From the NCBI GenBank assembly GCA_025354075.1, contig JANXNO010000236.1:1-20600 (forward strand): 20,600 bases of DNA, given 5' to 3'. Under the pieces are notes generated by a model. The model saw only the letters and a program-made list of their open reading frames with translations, was not told the origin of the DNA and did not search any database. This document shows, piece by piece, positions 15,451 through 20,600 of the stretch. This DNA is from Burkholderiales bacterium (GTDB taxonomy: Bacteria > Pseudomonadota > Gammaproteobacteria > Burkholderiales > Casimicrobiaceae). The position numbers and the translations under genes were made by a program. The first letter of the stretch is position 1. Every line of letters starts with the position of its first letter.

Positions 15451-15479
15451 GAACTTTTCGGTCGCAAATACGGTCATTA
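15451..15479 (+). promoter_or_regulatory. Candidate sigma-E (RpoE) autoregulatory promoter
   Basis: GAACTT (15451-15456) is a perfect sigma-E -35 box. After 17 bases comes TCATTA (15474-15479), reasonable for the -10 (TCTGA/TCAAA type). The spacer end AAATACGG resembles that of the E. coli rpoH P3 promoter. It lies about 50 bases before the rpoE start, where an autoregulated promoter is expected. Confidence 0.65.
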
Positions 15480-15531
15480 ACCCTGACCGGTCACGCAGCA
15501 AGGCGGACACAATAACAAAGGGAAATTGCTG

Positions 15532-16140
15532 ATGAGCGACCGTGCGGTCGACCAGGAACTCGTTGAGCGCGTGCAGGCGGGTGACAAGCGTGCATTCGAT
15601 TTGCTTGTTCTCAAATATCAGCGCAAGGTGCAGCGGCTCGTCGCGCGCTTTGTGCGCGATTCAGGCGAGGTTGATGACGTCGTGCAAGAGGCCTTCATCA
15701 AGGCTTACCGCGCGCTGCCCACGTTTCGTGGCGATGCAGCGTTCTACACCTGGATTTATCGCATCGCGATCAACTGCGCCAAAAACTACCTGGCCAGTCC
15801 CGCGCGACGCATCGTTCCGCAAAGCGATTTGATCTCGGATGATGACGATGACACGGAATCTTTTGACCGCAGCGCTGGTCTACACGACGTTGCTACCCCG
15901 GATGCCGAATACGCGAGTAAACAGATCGCTGAGGCGGTAAATCGGGCAATGGCGGCGCTGCCTGAAGATTTGCGAACGGCAGTGACGCTTCGTGAAATTG
16001 AGGGCTTAAGTTACGAAGAGATCGCAGAGGCGATGGATTGCCCGATCGGAACTGTGCGTAGCCGCATCTTCCGGGCCCGAGAAGCAATCGCGACCGAGTT
16101 GCGACCGTTACTGGATACACGAGAGGACAGGAGATGGTGA
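15532..16140 (+). CDS. rpoE: RNA polymerase sigma factor RpoE (sigma-E / AlgU type)
   Basis: A 202-residue group 4 sigma factor that directs RNA polymerase to envelope-stress promoters. Region 2 runs over about 25-88, with VDDVVQEAFIKAYRALPTFRGDAAFYTWIYRIAINCAKNYL. Region 4 covers about 141-187, with LREIEGLSYEEIAEAMDCPIGTVRSRIFRARE as the -35 reading helix-turn-helix. An acidic DDDDD linker (103-107) lies between them. The start is the ATG at 15532 (MSDRAVDQEL) with AAGGGA eight bases upstream; the in-frame TTG at 15526 is not preferred. It is followed after two bases by rseA and then rseB and mucD, all one operon. A sigma-E-type promoter upstream suggests positive autoregulation, held back by RseA. 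Confidence 0.96.
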   Translation: MSDRAVDQELVERVQAGDKRAFDLLVLKYQRKVQRLVARFVRDSGEVDDVVQEAFIKAYRALPTFRGDAAFYTWIYRIAINCAKNYLASPARRIVPQSDLISDDDDDTESFDRSAGLHDVATPDAEYASKQIAEAVNRAMAALPEDLRTAVTLREIEGLSYEEIAEAMDCPIGTVRSRIFRAREAIATELRPLLDTREDRRW

Positions 16141-16142
16141 AC

Positions 16143-16745
16143 ATGAATTCTGAAATGAAAAACACGCTTATGCCAACGTCATCGGAAGCTTCGCGCGAAC
16201 AAATTTCGCGCTGGATGGACGGTGATATTGCCGAGCATGAAATCGAGCTTGCAATGACCACCCTGTCCCGTGACGACGGCCGGTATTGCTGGGCCGAAAT
16301 GCACTTTGTGGGCGACTGTATTCGCGGGCTTGAAAACACGCGTCACGGATGTGCCGATTCCATCCGCGCAGCCATTGCCGCCGAACCGGCGATTCTTGCC
16401 CCAGCAGGTAAGCGTCTGCGAGCGCAGGCGAAACAACGCAGCCTGTCGTCGGCGATGGCTTATCTGGGTAAGGGCGGTCGCGCGTGGGCAACGGCTGCTG
16501 CGGTCGCAGCGGTCGGGTTTGTCGGTACTGTCGTGTACAAGGATCAGGTGGCGTCGCCGCAAATGGCGAGCGTCGCACCGACGGCTGCGGTGGCTGGCGC
16601 AGATGGCATTCAAAATACGGTACCAGGCAAAACGCGCGCCGACTTTAACGCTTACCTGCAGGCACATCAGGAAAGTGCGGACATTTCGAGCCTGTCGCCG
16701 ATGCGTCAGTATTTACGTCCCGCCGTGATCGTGCAGGCGCAGTAA
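16143..16745 (+). CDS. rseA: RseA, membrane anti-sigma-E factor
   Basis: A 200-residue single-pass membrane protein that binds sigma-E in the cytoplasm and releases it after stepwise proteolysis. The N-terminal sigma-binding domain has REQISRWMDGDI (18-29) and YCWAEMHFVGDCIRG (48-62), as in RseA/MucA proteins. One membrane helix lies at about 114-132 and the rest is periplasmic, with a conserved-looking DFNAYLQAHQE (168-177) near the end. I prefer the ATG at 16143 (MNSEMKN), nine bases after AGGAG; an ATG at 16134 overlaps the rpoE stop but abuts that site. Its distance of two bases from rpoE ensures balanced production. Sequence outside these parts is poorly conserved in the family, so the name rests partly on position. 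Confidence 0.9.
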   Translation: MNSEMKNTLMPTSSEASREQISRWMDGDIAEHEIELAMTTLSRDDGRYCWAEMHFVGDCIRGLENTRHGCADSIRAAIAAEPAILAPAGKRLRAQAKQRSLSSAMAYLGKGGRAWATAAAVAAVGFVGTVVYKDQVASPQMASVAPTAAVAGADGIQNTVPGKTRADFNAYLQAHQESADISSLSPMRQYLRPAVIVQAQ

Positions 16746-16759
16746 CGCACGTAACTCCG

Positions 16760-17860
16760 TTGAGCTCCGTGAAATCAAAAATAGGTGTTGTCTTGAGTAG
16801 ATCGAGCAAATTTAGCTACGTGACGGCGGCGAATCGTGACCCTGCGTTTCGCTGGACGACCGCGCCTGTATTTATGGCATTTGCCCTGGGTGCATTTGGC
16901 GCTGCGACAGCGGCCGCGCAGTCGTCGCCTTTGGGTTCATCCACGGCAACCAGCAGCACCGCCGTGAGCGTCGGGCAAATTCTGCAGCAAGCGGCCAACG
17001 CTGCCGCCACGCTCAATTACACCGGCACCATTACCTATCAACATCGCGGTGCTGCCGAAACCTCGCGCATCGTCCATATGTACGAAAACGGCGTCGAGAT
17101 GGAGCGCATCACCTCGCTCGACGGTGCGCCGTTTGAAGTCATTCGCGTCAACGAGGAGTTGACCTGCTACATCCCCGACGCGCGATTGATGCGCATTGAG
17201 CCGCGCACCGGACGTCAGGGATTCCCGTCCCTGCTGCCTCGCCAAATGACGACACTTGCACATCACTTCACCGTGAAAAAACTGGAGATTGAGCGAGTAG
17301 CTGGGCAGGACGCTCAGGTCTGGCTATTTGAGCCTACCGACGAATTTCGCTTTTGGCACAAGTTGTGGACAGAGCTGAAAACGGGCCTGTGGTTGCGCGG
17401 TCGTGTGCTCGACGAGCGGGGTACGGTGATTGAGGAAATCACCTTTAGTGATATCCAGATCGGCGGCAAAATCGCCCGTGAGCAGGTTAAATCGACTTTG
17501 GTGAATAGCATTGCAAATTGGCGGGTTGACCGCACCTTGCCTACCAGCGGCTTAAAAACCGATACTGGTTGGCTGGCCAAGGCGTTGCCGGCAGGTTTTG
17601 TCAAAGTTCGAGAGTCATTCATGCGAGCGCTGCCGGGCCGCGCAGAGCCTGTTTCGCAACTGGTCTATTCTGATGGACTCACCTCGGTGTCGGTGTATGC
17701 CGCTCCCTTGCCGAATGGCGAAACGGCTGCGGTGGGCGCGTCCGTTCAAGGCGGACATCAGGTGTTTTCACGGCAAAGCAACGATCAGTTAATCACTGCG
17801 TTTGGCGAGGCACGACCGGCGACTGTTCGCGCTATTGCCAACGGTTTGGTACGCAAGTAA
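16760..17860 (+). CDS. rseB: RseB/MucB, periplasmic regulator of sigma-E
   Basis: A protein of up to 366 residues that binds the periplasmic part of RseA and protects it from proteolysis until mislocalised lipoproteins or LPS displace it. The large N-terminal lipid-binding domain is visible from LQQAANAAATLNYTGTI, through MERITSLDGAPFEVIR, to the LKTGLWLRGRVLDERG strand. The smaller C-terminal domain begins near WLAKALPAGFVKV and holds QLVYSDGLTSVSVY. The signal peptide is the hydrophobic run PVFMAFALGAFGAATAAAQ (35-53). The start is uncertain: the frame opens at a TTG at 16760 and has a GTG at 16769, with no clear ribosome-binding site, and an unusually long polar stretch precedes the signal peptide. 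It lies 14 bp after rseA. Confidence 0.9.
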   Translation: MSSVKSKIGVVLSRSSKFSYVTAANRDPAFRWTTAPVFMAFALGAFGAATAAAQSSPLGSSTATSSTAVSVGQILQQAANAAATLNYTGTITYQHRGAAETSRIVHMYENGVEMERITSLDGAPFEVIRVNEELTCYIPDARLMRIEPRTGRQGFPSLLPRQMTTLAHHFTVKKLEIERVAGQDAQVWLFEPTDEFRFWHKLWTELKTGLWLRGRVLDERGTVIEEITFSDIQIGGKIAREQVKSTLVNSIANWRVDRTLPTSGLKTDTGWLAKALPAGFVKVRESFMRALPGRAEPVSQLVYSDGLTSVSVYAAPLPNGETAAVGASVQGGHQVFSRQSNDQLITAFGEARPATVRAIANGLVRK

Positions 17861-17890
17861 ATTTGTTCTACGTAGGTCACGAGTCGGATC

Positions 17891-17914
17891 ATGTTTTTAG
17901 GAGAAGAAAAGTGA
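17891..17914 (+). other. Seven-codon reading frame overlapping the mucD start
   Basis: An ATG at 17891 opens a 7-residue frame (MFLGEEK) whose TGA stop (17912-17914) overlaps the mucD GTG start. The mucD ribosome-binding site lies inside it. It could couple translation or be chance; no upstream ribosome-binding site is visible. Confidence 0.25.
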
Positions 17915-19461
17915 AGAAATCTCTTGTTGCGTCGCTTATCGCTGCGGGTGCGTTGGGCGTCACCGTAGGTGTTTTCACCACGCCCCATATTCCCGTTACA
18001 GCGCAGGCCCAGCCGACCGTAAGTACGGCCGCGCCCTTGGTGCCGCAGGGTCTACCCGATTTTGTGTCGCTGTACGAACGAAACAGTCCATCGGTCGTCT
18101 CCATCAGCGTCAGCACCAATGTGAAACGAAATGCACCGAAGGCCGGTGCAGACGGTGCCGCCCCTGATCGTGAAGACATGGAAGAGTTCTTCAAGCGCTA
18201 CTTCGGGCAGGGAGGTTCCGGTGGCCGCAATTTGCCGCGAGACTTTCGCAAGCAGGGCGGTGGCTCTGGTTTCATTATCTCGGGCGACGGTCTGATCATC
18301 ACCAATAGTCACGTGGTGGAGGATGCCGACGAAGTGCTGGTCAAACTCACCGACAATCGCGAGTTCAAGGCTAAAGTGATTGGCTCCGACAAGCGATCCG
18401 ATGTTGCCGTCATCAGGATTGATGCGAAAGACCTTCCCGCCGTGAAGATCGGTAACCCTGACCGCCTGCGCGTGGGGGAATGGGTTGCGGCCATTGGGCA
18501 GCCGCTTGGCTTCGAGAGCACGCTGACCAGCGGTATTGTCAGCGCCAAATCCCGCGCCAGCCGCGGCGGCGACGCGACAGGCGATTTGGTGCCTTTCATT
18601 CAGCATGACGCTGCGGTGAATCCCGGCAATTCTGGCGGGCCGCTGTTCAACATGCGTGGTGAAGTGGTTGCCATCAACTCGATGATCGCTACGGTCAGTG
18701 GCGGTTTCCAGGGCATTTCTTTTGCCATACCGATTGACCTCGCGATGGATGTCGTGGGCCAATTGCAAGCGGGTGGGTCGGTTAAGCGCGGCATGCTGGG
18801 CGTCAACATCGGCGCGGTTTCGCGTGATCTGGCTGAAGCCTTTAACCTGCCAAAGGCACAGGGGGCGCTCGTATCCGGTGTGAATAAGGGCAGCGCGGCA
18901 GATAAGGCGGGGATCAAGGAAGGCGACGTGGTGCTCAAATTCAACGACCGAGTGGTCGCTGATTCGCGCGATTTGCCTCGTTACGTGACCTCGGCGCGGC
19001 CCGGTACGCCGTCCAAAGTGCAGGTGTGGCGTGATGGCAAGACTGTCGAGCTGAGCGTTACGCTCGATGAGTACAAGGATACGACGCAGGTTGCCTCTGT
19101 CACTCGTGAAACTCCAAAAGCAGTGGCGGCGAAGGTCGAGAGCACCAAGGCCGATAGCTTGGGCTTGACACTGCGTCCGCTGAGCGAAAAAGAGCGCGGT
19201 GCGGCCAAATTGGCCAGCGGTGGCGCGGTCGTGTCTGATGTGTCCGAACAGTCTTCCGTGCGCGCGTTAACCGAAGGAGACATCATTGTGGGCGTCACCC
19301 GCAAGGGCCAATCGACCGTTATCACCAGCCCATCCCAGCTTGCCGAGCTGATCAAGAGCACGGAAAAAGGCGTCACGCTGGCCTTCCGCGTCAAACGCCC
19401 CGCGGATCGTGCAGGCAGTGAATATGCTGAGTTCTTCGCTCCAGAGAAGCTGCCCGAGTAA
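17911..19461 (+). CDS. mucD: MucD/DegP-type periplasmic serine protease
   Basis: A 516-residue HtrA-family protease and chaperone that removes misfolded periplasmic proteins. The start is the GTG at 17911 (MKKSLVASLI) with AGGAG seven bases upstream; a longer frame from a TTG at 17863 is rejected. A signal peptide covers about residues 1-33. The catalytic triad is His134 (TNSHVVED), Asp164 (RSDVAVI) and Ser241 (NPGNSGGPL). Two PDZ domains follow, at about 285-375 (KRGMLGVNIGAVS onward) and about 420-510 (SLGLTLRPLS onward). Length and layout match MucD of Pseudomonas and Burkholderia. It is the last member of the rpoE operon and a typical sigma-E target. An intrinsic terminator-like structure follows at 19526. 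Confidence 0.95.
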   Translation: MKKSLVASLIAAGALGVTVGVFTTPHIPVTAQAQPTVSTAAPLVPQGLPDFVSLYERNSPSVVSISVSTNVKRNAPKAGADGAAPDREDMEEFFKRYFGQGGSGGRNLPRDFRKQGGGSGFIISGDGLIITNSHVVEDADEVLVKLTDNREFKAKVIGSDKRSDVAVIRIDAKDLPAVKIGNPDRLRVGEWVAAIGQPLGFESTLTSGIVSAKSRASRGGDATGDLVPFIQHDAAVNPGNSGGPLFNMRGEVVAINSMIATVSGGFQGISFAIPIDLAMDVVGQLQAGGSVKRGMLGVNIGAVSRDLAEAFNLPKAQGALVSGVNKGSAADKAGIKEGDVVLKFNDRVVADSRDLPRYVTSARPGTPSKVQVWRDGKTVELSVTLDEYKDTTQVASVTRETPKAVAAKVESTKADSLGLTLRPLSEKERGAAKLASGGAVVSDVSEQSSVRALTEGDIIVGVTRKGQSTVITSPSQLAELIKSTEKGVTLAFRVKRPADRAGSEYAEFFAPEKLPE

Positions 19462-19472
19462 TAGAACTGCCC

Positions 19473-19501
19473 CTAATGTGATGACAGCACGTTAACATTA
19501 G
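19473..19501. other. Inverted repeat after mucD
   Basis: CTAATGT (19473-19479) and ACATTAG (19495-19501) form a perfect 7-bp inverted repeat with a 15-base loop, 11 bases after the mucD stop. No T-tract follows. It could be a small 3' hairpin or an operator for a lepA promoter. Confidence 0.35.
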
Positions 19502-19525
19502 CGGTTAGTCACCGGACAGCCACGC

Positions 19526-19577
19526 AAGGCCAACGGGATCCACGCAAATGTGGGCCCCGGTGGCCTTTTCCTTTTTT
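19526..19577 (+). terminator. Terminator-like hairpin and T-tract just before lepA
   Basis: AAGGCCA (19526-19532) pairs with TGGCCTT (19561-19567); inside, CGGG pairs with CCCG and CCAC with GTGG around a GCAAAT loop, with two small internal loops. TTTCCTTTTTT follows. The structure looks like an intrinsic terminator for the rpoE-mucD operon, but its T-tract ends only four bases before the lepA ATG, so it may act as an attenuator or a leader structure for lepA. Confidence 0.65.
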
Positions 19578-19581
19578 CTGT

Positions 19582-20600
19582 ATGCAGCACATCCGCAATT
19601 TCTCCATCATCGCGCACATCGACCACGGCAAATCCACGCTGGCGGATCGCTTCATTCAGCGCTGTGGTGGCCTCTCGGATCGCGAAATGAGTGAGCAGGT
19701 GCTCGACTCGATGGATCTGGAAAAAGAACGCGGCATCACCATCAAAGCGCAAACCGCTGCGCTGAATTACAAAGCCCGCGACGGTCAGATTTACAACCTG
19801 AACCTGATCGACACGCCGGGTCACGTTGACTTTGCGTACGAGGTGTCGCGCTCGCTTTCCGCCTGCGAAGGTGCGCTGCTTGTCGTTGACGCGTCACAGG
19901 GTGTTGAAGCGCAGACCGTCGCCAACTGCTACACGGCCACCGAACTCGGCGTTGAAGTGGTGCCGGTGCTGAACAAAATTGACCTGCCAAACGCCGAGCC
20001 AGAGCGGGTGAAAGAAGAGATCGCCGAAGTCGTAGGCGTTGATGCGTCCGACGCCGTGCTGTGTTCTGCCAAAACGGGTGTCGGTATCGACGATATTCTT
20101 GAAGCCGTCATCGCGAAGATTCCACCGCCCAAAGGCGATCCGACTGCACCCCTGAAAGCACTGATCATTGATAGCTGGTTTGACAGCTATGTTGGTGTGG
20201 TGATGCTGGTTCGCGTGTTTGAAGGCACGCTGAAGCCTAAGGAGAAAATCACTTTCATGGCGACGGGTCGCAGCAACTTATGCGAGCAGGTCGGTGTTTT
20301 CGCGCCCCATTCAACGCAGCGCGAATCGTTGTCGGCAGGGCAGGTGGGCTTCATCATCGCCGGTATCAAGGAGCTTGACTCTGCGAAGGTTGGCGATACG
20401 GTGACGCACGCGCTGAAGCCTGCCACTGCTGCGTTGCCGGGTTTCAAAGAAGTCAAACCACAGGTGTTCGCGGGCCTATATCCGATTGAGTCGAATCAGT
20501 ATGAAGCGCTCCGAGATGCGTTGCAAAAACTCAAGCTCAATGACGCGTCATTGCATTACGAACCCGAGGTCTCGCAGGCTTTGGGGTTTGGATTTCGTTG
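19582..20600 (+). CDS. lepA: LepA / elongation factor 4 (3' end beyond window)
   Basis: The first 339 residues of the translational GTPase LepA (EF4), a ribosome-bound factor with roles in initiation or 30S assembly and back-translocation. GTPase motifs are AHIDHGKST (11-19), the RGITIKAQT switch I stretch (50-58), DTPGH with catalytic His81, and NKID (131-134). Domain II follows from about residue 190, and the visible end ([21 protein letters not shown]) enters domain III. Identity with E. coli LepA is high throughout. The ATG at 19582 corresponds exactly to the E. coli start. It has no Shine-Dalgarno sequence; instead a pyrimidine tract and a hairpin precede it. The order mucD-lepA is common in betaproteobacteria and lepB usually follows outside the window. 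Confidence 0.97.
   Translation, partial: MQHIRNFSIIAHIDHGKSTLADRFIQRCGGLSDREMSEQVLDSMDLEKERGITIKAQTAALNYKARDGQIYNLNLIDTPGHVDFAYEVSRSLSACEGALLVVDASQGVEAQTVANCYTATELGVEVVPVLNKIDLPNAEPERVKEEIAEVVGVDASDAVLCSAKTGVGIDDILEAVIAKIPPPKGDPTAPLKALIIDSWFDSYVGVVMLVRVFEGTLKPKEKITFMATGRSNLCEQVGVFAPHSTQRESLSAGQVGFIIAGIKELDSAKVGDTVTHALKPATAALPGFKEVKPQVFAGLYPIESNQYEALRDALQKLKLNDASLHYEPEVSQALGFGFR

Noticed and set aside
18052..18768. Minus-strand frame of 238 codons inside mucD
   Set aside because: Fully antisense to the protease core with its intact catalytic triad; no family resemblance.
1..20600. Defence system, CRISPR array, prophage or integrative element
   Set aside because: No regularly spaced repeats, integrase, transposase, phage structural or nuclease genes are visible; gene content and composition are uniform and chromosomal.

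Overview
The window looks like chromosomal DNA of a betaproteobacterium, most likely in the Burkholderiales. The clearest sign is the block at the right end, rpoE-rseA-rseB-mucD-lepA, in the order usual for that group. A C-terminal IPTL-CTERM-like anchor, a CysB-type regulator, a YciO protein and several periplasmic binding proteins without transporters agree with this. The DNA is moderately GC-rich. I see no rRNA, tRNA, CRISPR array, insertion sequence or phage gene.

Left part (1-6750). The window opens inside a secreted or surface protein with Calx-beta-like repeats and a sorting-signal-like tail, closed by a strong terminator. Next come an amidase-signature hydrolase, a family 5 (peptide/nickel type) ABC substrate-binding protein without permease genes, an inverted pair of REP-like palindromes, a second amidase and a membrane-bound diguanylate cyclase.

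Middle (6790-11800). A minus-strand group reads yciO, a secreted chalcone-isomerase-like protein, then a 3-hydroxyisobutyrate-dehydrogenase-family enzyme. Divergent from yciO are a cysB-like LysR regulator, a Bcr/CflA-type MFS exporter and a secreted DUF192 protein that overlaps the exporter gene.

Right-middle (11880-15440). Two tandem, closely related DctP-type TRAP binding proteins lie on the minus strand, both without DctQ/DctM membrane partners. Divergent from them is a Rhizobium-type L-asparaginase. Together with the two amidases this makes three amide hydrolases and three orphan binding proteins in about 15 kb, which hints at scavenging of amides, peptides and organic acids; that theme is inference.

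Right end (15440-20600). The envelope-stress operon has a good candidate sigma-E autoregulatory promoter, then the sigma factor, its membrane anti-sigma factor RseA, the periplasmic RseB and the periplasmic protease MucD. lepA (EF4) follows and runs off the window. A terminator-like hairpin and T-tract end only a few bases before the lepA start.

I did not find a clearly undescribed multi-gene system. The observations most worth checking are the hairpin before lepA, the duplicated orphan TRAP receptors with a shared upstream element and a 44-bp identical end, the motif shared upstream of the second amidase and the asparaginase, and the REP-like pair. Several start codons were moved from the longest open frame to internal ATG/GTG codons with better ribosome-binding sites or homology; each case is explained in its entry.
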